From the NCBI GenBank assembly GCA_036250195.1, contig JAVHZZ010000005.1, positions 185,018,448 to 185,082,447 on the forward strand: a stretch of 64,000 nucleotides of DNA, in the 5' to 3' direction. Shown here piece after piece: positions 25,001 through 36,646 of this stretch. The first letter of the stretch is position 1, and each line of letters starts with the position of its first letter. The translations under genes and the position numbers were made by a program. The notes under the pieces were generated by a model. The model was given only the letters and a program-made list of their open reading frames with translations. It ran no database searches and was not told the origin of the DNA. This stretch comes from Mixophyes australis (taxonomy: Eukaryota; Chordata; Amphibia; Anura; Limnodynastidae).

Positions 25001-25090
25001 CCCCCATTTCATGAATGTATGTGTGGAGTTTGTACATCGTCTGAAGATCCCTCTCGAAAGTAAAGCAGTCTAATAGAAATTTAATTTGTT
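22033..25090. other. No gene recognised
   Basis: AT-rich intergenic DNA. Open frames are short and without familiar motifs. A possible hAT-type repeat end (CAGGGGCGTACCTAAAC) occurs at 24,443-24,459, but its partner end was not found. Confidence 0.5.
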
Positions 25091-25093
25091 GCA

Positions 25094-26475
25094 GTATCAT
25101 CATCATTGTCATCATCATCATCATTATCCACATTTATTTATATAGCGCCAGCAAATTCCATAGTTGTCTTGTGTTAACTTTGTAAATGATGGTAATATGG
25201 TAACCTTGGGAGGTTAAGAGGGTAGTTGAGGAATTTTATAAGCTTGCCTGAAGAGGTGGATTTTTAGAGTGCGCTTGAAGGGTTGAAGACTAGAGGAAAG
25301 TCATATTGTTCGAGGGATAGATTTCCACAAAGTGGGTGCAGCCCGAAAAAAGTCCTGTAACTGGGAATGGGAGCAATGTAATGAGTGCAGATGAGAGATG
25401 CAGATCTTGTACAGAATGGAGGTGTCGATTTGGGAGATATTTGAGATAAGTGAGAAGATGTATTTAGGTGCAGTTTTGTTGATGGCCTTGTATGTTAGAA
25501 GAAGTATTTTATTTTGGATTTGTTGAAAAGCAGGCAACCAATGTAGAGACTGACAGAGTAGATCAGCAGAGGAAGAATGATTTGTAAGGAAAACCAACCT
25601 AGCCCCTCATGCAAAATAGACTGTAGGGGTGAGAGTCTGATTCAGGGAAGACCAGTGAGGAGAGAATTGAATTAGTCAATGCGTAAATGATGAGGGCATG
25701 AATTAAAGTATTTGTAGTGTCTTGTGTGAGATATATGCGTATTCTGGAAATGTTTTTTAGATGTATAGTATGTAACATGATTTAGATATAGAGTCAATGT
25801 GGGGAATAAGGAACAGTTCTGATATGGGCTTGTGAGGTGGGATTTATATTCATGTTGTCAACAGAAATAGAAATGTCACGTATGTACCTTCTGTTGGTGG
25901 GTGGGAATAATATTAACTCTGTTTTTGAAAGAGTTTGAGTTGGCAAGAGAATATCCAAGCTGAAATGGCAGAAAGACAGTCAATAACATGGGCCAACACA
26001 GAGGGTGAGAGATCGGGAGAGGATAGATAATTTTGGGTAGCATCTGCATAGAGATGATGCTGAAATCCCAAAAGAGCTTATTAGTTTTTCAAGTGAATAG
26101 GTATAAATAGAGAAGAGTAGAGGACCAAGGACTGAGCCTTGTGGTACTCCAACTGATAAAGGAAGTTGAGCAGAGGTGGATCCAGAGAAACTAACATTGA
26201 AATAGTGATTAGATATGTAGGATGAGAACCAGGATAGGACAATGTCTTGAAGTCCTAGGGATTTTAGTGTTTGTATGAGAAAAGAGTGGTCAACAGTGTC
26301 AAATGCAGGAGAGAGATCCAGTAGAATGAGAAGGAAGCAATGGCCTTTAGATTTAGTCGTGATCAAATCAAATCCTTAGTCAACTCAGTCTCTGTGGAGT
26401 GTTTAGAATGAAAACCTAACTGTAGAGAATTCAATAGGTTGTGTGAAGAAAGAAAGTGTGTGAGGTGAATGTAAA
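25094..26475 (-). mobile_element. L2-clade LINE, 3' fragment with partial reverse transcriptase
   Basis: Inverted relative to the long copy. The 3' tail is at 25,131-25,149 (complement CATTTATTTATATAGCGCC) next to ATC repeats. The minus strand reads [30 protein letters not shown] and LHWLPAFQQIQNKIL with frameshifts between; the catalytic YADD region is scrambled. It is 5'-truncated near 26,475, inside the segment corresponding to NNLLNSLQ, as is typical of LINE insertion. Confidence 0.88.
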
Positions 26476-29470
26476 GAGTTTAATTAGAAAAATACACTGT
26501 TTAGGGGCTCACAGGAAAGCAAAAATTAAAAACTCCAGTACTATGATGTTTAATGGAACCCAGATCCCAAACCTACTTTACTGCCAAGCCCAATAGAAGC
26601 TGCCTGGGTTGCTGTTGCAGGAGTTATACCACTGACAGCCTGTTACTTTATAAAGAATAATGAGAAGAAACATTGTCCCCACACTCCCCCATAAATGTGA
26701 AAAACTTCCCTTAAGCCAAAGTGGTGGTTTTGTAGAAATGAATCAACAACATGGAATTATCGACTTGATAGCCCATATTGGAAGTTCTGAGGATAATAAA
26801 ACTAGAAAATCTTTATAAAATCATGACATTTAAATTTAGCCCCCAATTCAAGAAATATCCATGCCTTAGGTAAAAGGTCAGTAGCCTTTGTAAACTGTGC
26901 TTGTGTAAATTGTTAGTTTGACATGGATTATATGGCAATCATAATATGTAGTATGTGCACTAAGTATCAGGGAATAAAACACAGGTTGTTGGCCCTCATT
27001 AAACATATGGAAAGGCATCATGATCATGCAAAACCTGACAAACCATAGTTTCTAAAACTACCATACCACCTTAAGTTTTCACAATTTGGATCAAAAATCA
27101 GAAATCGATAAAGAAATTGGAAATATTACATCTGACAATCGCTCGAATATCATTGTACCAGATTATAATATTGTTGTACAGATGTAACAATTCGGCAAAA
27201 CTCCAACTTGTGAGCTTCCAACTAGATGGAATTCTACCAAGGCTATGCTTGGTAGACTGAATAAGCAAAAATAAATAATCAATTACTATGCATTTACATC
27301 TAAAATGTGTGATATATGTCACATGTATGACATTTGGTAAAATACTCTGCCCCTTTGCTGAGGGACCAAATTTGCTAGCAGAGATAATTGCGTTATTAGT
27401 GATGTGTTGCTTATTGTTGTTATTTTCTCGCATTGAAACTCTGCTGTTGTCTCTAAATCAATGATGATTCCATCATATGCAGGCAAATGATGATAATGAA
27501 GGTGAGGCAGGTGAGACTAGTGTTAATGATAGGAATCAATGAATGATAAGTGATGAGAATCAAACATATATAAGATGACATATTATGCGGTGGAGAAGAA
27601 GCAGTTGGCCAATATAAAACTGTCAAACATATAGAAAGGTTTAAGATAAGAAAACAGTATTTAATCGAAACCTGGTTGCATCCACGGTACAAGTGGGGGA
27701 ATTTTTGTTACATAAGAAAGGGAGCCTGTGGCTTTGTATTGCCAAAAAGGATTTTTAAAAATTTTAAGTCCTGAATCCTGCAAATAAAAGCGTCAGTGTG
27801 TTCACAACAACCTTATGGAATTGAACAAACTAATGAAATTCACCAAACTTTTACCAAATCTGCCTCCCAGGAAAAAAAGGCCAATGCCACATTGACGGAA
27901 ATGAAGCAGAAGTAGTTTAAAAAAAAACCCAGGATGAAGAGCCAACCAATTCTGCAACCTATGTACAGACAATATATGTAAAAAATTCACTTTTGGAACA
28001 ACAGGGCCCACCCATGACTTGTAGGTGTAAAAAGGGTTCATCAACATAAACCTACCTGGTCTGTCTAAACCCTGCCAAAATCTCACACTTCTTATTAAGA
28101 TTTAATTAAAAGCTGATACTCTTAAGAAGTCTTGAGTTACTCCCTGACTTATCCCAAAATGTAATCACAACCTATTTTAATCACAGTTACTGTGAAGAAA
28201 AAAAACCCTAATCCTATCTGAAATGTGAATTTGTTAAGAACATATTGACAGAACGTTAAATGAGACTTAATATGACAAAAAATGTCAATGCATATTGAAT
28301 AAAATATTTATAGCAAACTGGCATACAGAATATGTATTAAAGAAACTTTTTAAAACAATAATAAACTGCAGAAATGGATGAACTTTGCTCAATTACTTGC
28401 AATTATACAGATTTTGCATAATCTGCGAACTGGGGGAAGGCTAGAAGGTTGGGAAAATTTCTCAGTGGCAGAAAAAAGCTGCCAATTTCCCAAATCCTTG
28501 AATCATTTTTAAATTCATTTATTGCCCTACTGTTTAAGAATAGTTATAGGAAAAGGCTCTTAAAATATACCTTAACTCCCTTGTGGAACATATCAGAGAT
28601 ATGGCATTACTGCGGCCACTTTATTGACTGAGGCTGCAATACTGATTGCAAATTTAAGAAGTACCTCTGCTGCTTCTCTCTACATTTGAGAAGCGCCACT
28701 GATTAAATGGGCAAAGTCTAGCTGCTGTGCATGCCTAACCACAAAATTGTGCTGTAACTAAAAGAAACACAACGTCAGCTATCAGCTGCTGTGTTGTGCT
28801 GTTTGCTGTTCCCACAGAAATTATAGATGGCTTTAAAGGAGTAGGCACAGCAAATCAGAGCTGAGATCCTGTGAATCAGAATCTATAGCAATTTTTACAA
28901 GCAGATTTAAGAAAAAAACAATTTGTACATTTGTAAACAAAATTAGGCAGAAATAGAGCAAACAGTATTTCTACAACTATAGATTACACTTAAAATAAAA
29001 ACTGGTCTTGTGAGACGTTTATGCAGCCATCAACAGACTATAAGTACTATGCAGAGGTATGTGGGTCAGTTTTCCACCCATATGTACCACCCATACGTAC
29101 ACAGGAATTTCTCAAACTTGTACAAAGGTTAATAACAAAGATATCATGTTTTTTCTTTGACAGTAGAAGAAGAAATATTGCTTGGGATGTGTCGTTGATA
29201 TAGGTGTGGTCACCTAAATACCACTGTCTTGAATTTTTGCTTTGATGTGTCTGCATTTCTATCTGTTGATTGTTTCTAGTGACAAAATTCTTTTATGATC
29301 TTTACATGGCTTAATTCATTTTCATATTAATTTTAAAAACCCGTATTTGTATTTGTAATGGCGTTATTCCTATAGGTGAGAGTACCATCACTAGAGCCAT
29401 ATTAGTTGGATTAGATGAGGCATCCTCAGTGACCACATCTGTAAATGCTATTAATCTCATGCTTTTGTTG
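26476..29470. other. No gene recognised
   Basis: AT-rich DNA. The longest frames (27,098-28,086, minus strand) show no motif I can place. No structural repeat was detected by eye. Confidence 0.45.
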
Positions 29471-29592
29471 CTAATTTAGACTGTAAACTCCAATGGAGCA
29501 GGGACTGATGTGAATGAGTTCTCTGTACAGCGCTGCGGAATCAGTGGCGCTATATAAATAAATGATGATGATGATGATGATGATGATGATTA
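29471..29592 (+). mobile_element. tRNA-type SINE, 3' part with L2-type tail
   Basis: It starts near CTAATTTAGACTGTAAACTCC and continues with GGAGCAGGGACTGATGTGA, TGTACAGCGCTGCGGAAT and the tail GGCGCTATATAAATAAATG (29,546-29,564), then GAT repeats. It matches the 3' half of the full SINEs at 33,016 and 45,857, and is 5'-truncated. Confidence 0.8.
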
Positions 29593-31592
29593 TTGCTATA
29601 ATTAGGGATGTCTTGACGAAGCACATACAAAACTTTGAAAATGCAGCACCAACCGCTCTTTTCTGTGTCTACCTGTGGCTATTGTGCCAGCTGAGGACTA
29701 CATCCATGCGTTTTTGGGAAGAAAAGTAGATGTACTCACATTTGGTTTTACATCTGTCCGTTATATGTTCTCCTGCAGAGAATTCAGCACTGCACATCAT
29801 GTCTGCAGCTAGAATGCCCATCAAAGTGTTGATCTCTAAGATATACAATTTATCATTGATTGCTATTTTACAAATGTTTAAGCTGCAGCAAGGATCTGTT
29901 GATTGCACCACATCTGGATATAAAACCACCTGTCTGTATATATAGTAAATGAAGTGCAGGCAGTGGAAAGTGGCTGGAGTTGAGGTTATTCAGCATAAGG
30001 AAGCAATACTAGTAAATGTTATAAAAGCTAACCTACCAAAATATTTTTAAGTAACATCCAGTACAAATGTTAAAAGCATTGGGGCAAATTCAATTAGCCA
30101 TGAGGTTCCATAGGAATATTGCCTGATGTATTTCCATAGGATATTATAGGTGAAACTCTTCAAACAAATATGAGTGATGCTTCCTGTACCATAAATGCTG
30201 GTAATTTGCGCAGGAACACATTGCACAACATTCCTACCGGACCTCTTGGCTATTTGAGTCTGCCCCATTGTGTCCTTGTTTGCACCACCCCTAGTTGTCA
30301 GTGGGGTGAAGCCATTGCAGCTCTGGAAAGGGGAATTTTTCTGAACTATGGGGATCATCCATGGTTCTGCTTATTGATAAGGTATTAGTTAAAATATGTA
30401 TTTTGGCGGAGTTATTCGTTAAATGTAAACTAATGGCTAGTGTCCTATGTCACTAGTATTTCTATTTTTTTTGTCCATTTATTCAATATATATATATATA
30501 AAAAAAATAATACGTTCTCATACATTTGTGTCTCATATTTTTTACTGATGTTTGCCATTATCAGCCCATTAGATCTTTATTTTCATCTTAACACAAGGGA
30601 TGTTAACCATAATATAGCGCCCAAAGTCTTTATGATAGTTTAAAAATCTATTGTTTACTACAAATTGTCAATGACTATTGGGATTTTAGTACTATTTTTA
30701 GTATTTTGTTAAGTACATACTATAATAACATTTTTATTTTAATATCTAGCTTTTCTAAAGTACTAATTCAAGACTGAATCAAGGGTGATGAAGTTGACTC
30801 TGAAAATTAATCTGGATTCTGGGGTAAAAAGACCTTCCGGCATAAAGTGTATTACTAGGCATGCAACCACATTAGCTGTAGGGACTTTTAACACAAGCCA
30901 GTAAAGCCATTATGCAACATAAATTACCATTCCATTCAAACAATACAAGTACATTTTTGCTTTTGTGTCTCTGCTTTGTCATCTTTTCTAAGAAACTTGT
31001 TATCAGGACTATCTGCTTAGTAGTACAGTACTAACAGTATACTAGCACCACCCAGTCTGTCGCTCTGTCTCCGAAATCAATCAGTGAATTTGCATTTCTT
31101 ACAGAAATACACATATGAACACACTATGTTAAATAAAGTTTTTGTGTACAGCAAATTTAAGCTTGCCTGTCTAAACATATGCAATCAACTTTTTAGCCCA
31201 TTATTGTCATTGTTTAAAATGAATGTGACCTTTAATGAACTAATGTTTGTAAATATTTACCTGAACATTTAAACAGTTATAATTTAGGTATATTTCTAAA
31301 CACATGTTTAATACATGGCAGCACATCTTGATTTGTCAATTTGTCCCGTTTTCTAATTTAGCATGTCACCAAAAATCTAACTTCTCTGCTTTAAGTGTAA
31401 GTGCCCAAACTGTCTGGTTAAACTGTGTTGATGTGTTCCATGCTGAATTAAGAGATTGAGAATGAGCATTTGTTGAGAATGAGGAGCCGCAAGGACATGT
31501 GATCAGTGAGCAAGTGGGGTAGAGAGCAAATGCTGGGACTGCAAAATGTATTGCGTGCCAAGATGGCATCTATCCATGCAGAGATGGCATTT
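29593..31592. other. No gene recognised
   Basis: Intergenic AT-rich DNA. GGGGCAAATTCAATTAGCC at 30,081-30,099 looks like the end of a frog MITE, but no partner end was confirmed. Confidence 0.4.
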
Positions 31593-31600
31593 TATAAATC

Positions 31601-31983
31601 TAGGCCCGGCGCTCCCATTAGGCAAGGTTAGGCACTTGCCTAGGGCGCCGGGCTCTAGAGGGCCCCACAGAACTGGAAATTAATTTTAAAACTGTGCGGC
31701 GACCGCTGACCATACCTGTCACGGCCGCCGCACAGCATTCAGATGCATGGGGAGGGGGGGGGGAAGAGGCTATTGCTCACCACCGCCGCCTCTCTGGTCC
31801 GTCTCCTCCCCTCCACTCACTAGTGTCAGTGAGTGGAGGGGAGGAGACGGAGCAGAGAGGCGGCGGTGGTGAGACAAGGTAAGAAAAGACGGGGTGAGGG
31901 GAGAGGAGGGCGCCGATTTATGCGGGGGGGGGGGGGGGGCGCCGATTTTGCCTAGGGCGCCATGGACCCTAGCACCGGCCCTG
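31601..31983. mobile_element. hAT-type MITE (383 bp) with perfect 8-bp target duplication
   Basis: The ends TAGGCCCGGCGCT and AGCACCGGCCCTG are imperfect inverted repeats. The flanks 31,593-31,600 and 31,984-31,991 are both TATAAATC, an 8-bp duplication diagnostic of hAT insertion. The interior is GC-rich, has a long hairpin centred near 31,820 (arms containing CCGCCGCCTCTCTG and CAGAGAGGCGGCGG) and a G16 run at 31,924-31,939. No transposase is present. Confidence 0.9.
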
Positions 31984-32629
31984 TATAAATCACATGTTCA
32001 ATTGGTGGTTTGGGGTGGTCCATAGTTGAAAATAGTTGTGCTATGTCTTGTTCCTGGTGCAGAACAAAGACACAAAGACAAAATTATATATGTACCTTAA
32101 TATTTTAGTCTGCAAAAAGGGAGTTAACTGAACATATGTAGACTTGTCCTCTGTTGTGAAAAGTTACAGTGCTTTCTCAAAGAAATAAATGCATACTGTA
32201 GGCATACTTATAAATGTGTGCTAAATGTAACAGTAGACAAACGTGACTAGAAATAGTGGATGAATTGCAGGTGAAGATGAGTGATAAGATGTAGTTCTGG
32301 AACTGGGTGGAAATCAAAGACATGCAACATTTGTGCAGACCCTGTAGAGGAATACACATATTACACAGCATGTCTGCCATGGGCAAAAAAGACCAGATAT
32401 TGCCTTCCCTAAAGTAAAATCCTGCGCTCACTCCTAGTCCTCATGCAACTAGACTGAACTTTGATACTATATGCCAATCTAAAATATTCTATACCACTGT
32501 GATTATCTGTGAAATACCATCAAACATCAGAAATTATTATATTCTGGTTAATTTTTTCTAAAGTTATCCAAATATTGTTAAAATGTTCTAAAATGCTATT
32601 CTTATGATGATACTATACATAACAAAATC

Positions 32630-32930
32630 ACAACCTCGGGGATCCATTTATCAAAGCAAAAATGGATGTTTTCTTCAGCTCCAGGGCTTGTTTTCGCATT
32701 GCCCTATCCGCCAAATGGGATACAGTCAAATTACGCATGCACTGAATGAGAGAGACTGGCTTGGTGAAGCAGTAAGTTATTGGTAACACTCTACTGCCCC
32801 CGCAATATTTCTTTGAGAAATTTGGTGCCGGCAAACCGAGAGAGCCGCACATGCTCTTTGGATGCCTGGCCTGGTAGGAGGAGGGTTGCATCTCCCAGCA
32901 TGCATTGGGGAGGAGGAGTGTTATTTGCTT
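32630..32930. repeat. Possible degraded MITE
   Basis: GGGGATCCATTTATCAAAGC at about 32,638 resembles a common amphibian MITE terminus, and the segment is more GC-rich than its flanks. The right end was not resolved, so the assignment is weak. Confidence 0.25.
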
Positions 32931-33015
32931 GCCCTAAGTATTGTGTACTTGATAATTAGGGAACAGGTGGGGAGACCTGAAGAATACTGTGTATTACCTT
33001 TTTGCGGAACTATGA

Positions 33016-33397
33016 TATCATCATCATCATTTATTTATATAGCGCCACTAATTCCGCAGCGCTGTACAGAGAACTCATTCACATCAGTCCCTGCCCCATT
33101 GGAGCTTACAGTCTAAATTCCCTAATATAGACACACTCACACACAGACACAGACAGAGAGGGAGAGGGAGACAGACAGACAGAGAGGGAGAGACTAGGGT
33201 CAATTTTAATAGCGGCCAATTAACCTAACAGTATGTTTTTTGGAGTGTGGGAGGAAACCGGAGCACCCGGAGGAAACCCACGCAAACACAGGGAGAACAT
33301 ACAAACTCCTCACAGATAAGGCCATGGTTGGGAATTGAACTCATGGCCCCAGTGCTGTGGGGCAGAAGTGCTAACCACTAGGCCACTGTGCTGCCCC
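33016..33397 (-). mobile_element. Full-length tRNA-headed SINE with L2-type tail
   Basis: On the minus strand it starts GGGGCAGCACAGTGGCCTAG. An RNA polymerase III A-box-like TGGCCTAGTGG and a B-box-like GAGTTCAATTCC follow. The body includes GGAGTTTGTATGTTCTCC, GGGTTTCCTCCGGGTGCTC and a CT/TCTG-rich segment. It ends with the 19-nt tail shared with L2 (complement at 33,028-33,046) and GAT repeats. TATGATAT occurs at 33,011-33,018 and again at 33,402-33,409, a likely target duplication. The conserved body resembles the V-SINE superfamily; that name is from family knowledge, not a search. Confidence 0.85.
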
Positions 33398-33409
33398 ATG
33401 TTATGATAT

Positions 33410-34517
33410 AATAACAAGTGTGAAATATAGAATTAGGGGACTGAGGCTGAATTTAAAACTGAGAAAAACTGCATCAAACCCTTTGTCATTATCTATTATC
33501 TGTTAGGAAGCCTCTAACTGTGTGTTGAGGAGCCAGTTTTTATTAAAGTGACTATGCTTAAGAAGAAGAGAGGGAGCAGCAGGGGTGTAAAATATTTTCT
33601 GCATTCGTCTTAAACTGCAGGAAAGAAGGATAAGTAATTAAGAGATTTTTTTTTGGTAGCTATTCCGTCTCAGATAAAAATATGTCGCCAATGTCATAAT
33701 GTGAGTATCACATAAGATGTTGAGATTTAAATGCTCACAGTGCAAAAAGCCATTGAATATTGATCTCCAAAGTAGGTCCCAGAATGGAATTTTAATGTGA
33801 TTAGAAGAAATACACCACAGATCGTGGCTACTATGCTAAACAAAAGGGAGCTCGCAGACAAGTCCACTCACAGTTCTTACACGACAGATGGCCAAATCCA
33901 CAGAAAATATTAATTGCCAGCTTTAAATAATGCAAACAGTCAGCTACACTAGCCGGGCTTCCTGGTTGGACCTGCCGGCAGCTCTCACCTGTCCAGCTGA
34001 TCCTTCAGTTGGTCAAGCAAATGTGATAACGGTAGGATGTAGAGATACTTGAATAGTCAGGTGTTGTTAGAGATCACACTCCCATAGATTAGCCAGCAGT
34101 TGCACTCACATGCCGGCGTCTCTGGATCAATCCATTGCTATGTAAGACTAGGTACACACTGAAGAATTTTTCAACCGACGTATTGTCTATATCGATTTTA
34201 CTAATGACAGAAGGTCCACTTGTTCGGGCGATTCATGCGTACAGACTGACACGATTACCTTCAGATCTGTGCTCTTCATCTGGTCTTCTAGTCGTTTAGA
34301 GAATTACAGCAGAATAGTCACTCATTCATTTAATCTTGTCACACTGATTAAAATTGTCTTGTTATAGTTATCCCCATGTCCTTACGAATTTTGTTACCTT
34401 CTGTGACTCTGAAACAAAATTTGCAGTCTCAGAACGAACGAGCAAACTATTATATCTACAGCACTCTCTACATTCACTAGTACATGTTCATTGCCGGCTT
34501 CGGCTGAAAAGACCATG
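33410..34517. other. No gene recognised
   Basis: About 1.1 kb of intergenic DNA. No repeat end or coding motif was recognised. Confidence 0.4.
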
Positions 34518-34692
34518 TGGTATATTTACTGAACTGGGGGTTTGAAATATTGGAGATGTTGCCTATAGCAACCAATCAGATTCTAGCTTTCATTTATTTA
34601 GTGCATTCTACAAAATGACATCTAGAATCTGATTGGATGTTATAGGCAATATCTCCAATATTTCAAACCTGCAGTTTAATAAATATACCCCA
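34518..34692. mobile_element. Foldback MITE, about 175 bp, second copy
   Basis: Two inverted arms meet near 34,605: GGTTTGAAATATTGGAGAT on the left and ATCTCCAATATTTCAAACC on the right. The inner part (CCAATCAGATTCTAG) is shared with the element at 16,688-16,862, which identifies the same family. Confidence 0.85.
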
Positions 34693-34743
34693 ATGACTCT
34701 CTAAACTCTATGGAGATCGTGATCGTGAGTGCATACACACTAA

Positions 34744-35188
34744 GGGCCTCATTTAGAGTCGGACACAATGTGCGTCTAGGAAGTGGAGGAGTGGGAGTGT
34801 GCCGCAGCTTGGTAGGGTATTATAAGTGGCATGCAACCCCAGTTGTGTCCCACTCGTAATACCATACCAAGCTGCGAGCAGCTCCTGCAGCTAGCTAACT
34901 ACTTGTGCCACCTAATTCCTGCCACACTGTATTAGCCCTTTTTTGATGTGTGTTGCGTCTGCATCCAGGATTTACCTACGGGGTCACATCCCTTGTGTCT
35001 ATATTATGCAAGTTCACTTCTTCACAATTCCGCGTTCCGCCCTTTCCCTCGTAGTATGCCGCAAGCTGTCGCAAGTGTAAATTGCGTCCAAGATGCAGGC
35101 GGATATGGAGCTTGCTGCACATGCATGATTGTGGTTTTTTGGTTGATGCGCCTAAAACGGACTTTGCGTCCGACTCTAAATGAGGCCC
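34744..35188. mobile_element. MITE of about 445 bp with CTCATTTAGAGTCGGAC ends
   Basis: GGGCCTCATTTAGAGTCGG at the left is mirrored by CCGACTCTAAATGAGGCCC at the right. The interior is GC-richer than its surroundings and shares inverted sub-blocks (AGCTTGGTAGGGTATTA and its complement) with the copy at 38,224-38,647. No transposase. Confidence 0.88.
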
Positions 35189-35289
35189 TATATGTCACTC
35201 AAACACGTTTCATTACCAAATGTAACTTCATTAGAGGGAAAATGAAATTGACTCAGTGCTCACCTTATTTTCATTTATACAGGTTAGCT

Positions 35290-35482
35290 CAAGGTTTCCC
35301 AAACCCAGTCCTCAGGGCTCCCTAACAGTGCAGGTTTTCTGGATCACATGTGACATAATTAGGACCACCTGTGGATCTGTTACAATGTGTCAGTCAGTAA
35401 TGAATACACCTGTGCTCCAGCAAGGAGATGTGGAAAACCTGCACTGTTAGGGATTCCTGAGGACTGGGTTTGGGAAACCCTG
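35290..35482. mobile_element. hAT-type foldback MITE (193 bp) with 8-bp target duplication
   Basis: Long inverted ends: AAACCCAGTCCTCAGGG on the left and CCTGAGGACTGGGTTT on the right, continuing through AACAGTGCAGGTTTTC and its complement. The flanks 35,282-35,289 and 35,483-35,490 are both GGTTAGCT. The perfect 8-bp duplication and CA(A/G)GG-type ends support hAT. Non-coding. Confidence 0.9.
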
Positions 35483-35775
35483 GGTTAGCTAATCAATTAA
35501 TTATTTATTTTGAATATAACAGCTGGTGATCCATGATTGGTAACAAATAAATATAATGTTTTGAGATGTGGAGCTATAAACCCCTCTGTGGAAAGAGACA
35601 CATAAACATCAATTTATAATACACACAGAGATAGCAAAATAATTTAGATCTCACCAATTTTTTATTTACATATAAATAATACAATAATATTTACAGATGA
35701 CTTAAGCCATGTATATGAAAGTTAATGAATAACATGATAAAATGATAAATACAGAATTCTAAATGTGTAAACAAA

Positions 35776-35820
<45 letters not shown>
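35776..35820. repeat. (GT)n/(AT)n microsatellite
   Basis: A short GT run followed by about 38 bp of AT dinucleotides. Confidence 0.95.
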
Positions 35821-35821
<1 letters not shown>

Positions 35822-36381
35822 ATATTTATTTTTTGAACTGTATTATTGATAACAAATATTTTCTATATTTTATCTGGAGATCCATGAGGTTTTTATAAAA
35901 TATTACTTTTCCCTATATCTATATTGTTCTTATCCAGTAACCTTAACCCAGGTTTTTAGCACTGCAATCTGTAGAATAGTTTTTGGCATTATTCAGGAGG
36001 TTGCACCCTCCTTTACAGCTGCTTGACCATGTTATATTTTTTTTTGGCGCCATTATCAAAGGTTTCTTTTTCTTTGTTTAAGACGGACAAGAGAGCATGT
36101 TTTATCAAATCACCTGGGAAAGAGAACAAGTGATCTGTATTTGAATGGCCTACTAATAAAGACTGTATACATTTGTCTAATATTAAAATGAATTTGTGTG
36201 ATATATTTTAGCAAAGTTAAAGTAACTGATAGAGTTTAGCGTATGTTACTATTGATAGTTATCCCACTTAGAAAGATATATTTTATATTCAATATAAAAA
36301 GTCTACAAAAGAACTTTAGGAGTCTACGTCTCACTAATATATGTGCCAGTGTGGCTTCTAAAGACCAATCTAGTATGGTAC

Positions 36382-36646
36382 CAGGGGCGAACGCAGGTTT
36401 TAGAAGGGGGATTTCCGCCCCCCCCCCCCAGGAAAAAAAAAATATTGCAAGAGGGAGCTGAAGGATCTGAATTCTACAGCAGCCGCGGCGCTGTCAAGCA
36501 GCATCCGCGGCAGTGCTGTATTATACTACAATACAGCACTGCCGCGGATGCTTCTTTGACAGCGCCGCGGCTGCTGTACAGTACCGTTGGTTCGCGGAGA
36601 GGAGGGGTTTCTGGAGAACCAGAAACCCTCCTTGCGTGCGCCACTG
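36382..36646. mobile_element. GC-rich foldback MITE (about 265 bp)
   Basis: The ends CAGGGGCGAACGCA and TGCGTGCGCCACTG are imperfect inverted repeats. The interior holds a strong hairpin at about 36,477-36,583 with arms GCAGCCGCGGCGCTGTCAA and TTGACAGCGCCGCGGCTGC. Adjacent 8-mers do not match, so a target duplication is not confirmed; a hAT-like origin is only suggested by the ends. Confidence 0.7.

Noticed and set aside
27098..28086. Minus-strand open frames of 79-111 codons
   Set aside because: No domain, no splice-consistent structure, and no repeat signature recognised.
30081..30400. GGGGCAAATTCAATTAGCC as a MITE end
   Set aside because: Only one end is visible; boundaries cannot be supported.
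33150..33195. GAGA/CAGACAGA-rich tract as an independent microsatellite
   Set aside because: It is the simple-sequence segment internal to the SINE at 33,016-33,397.
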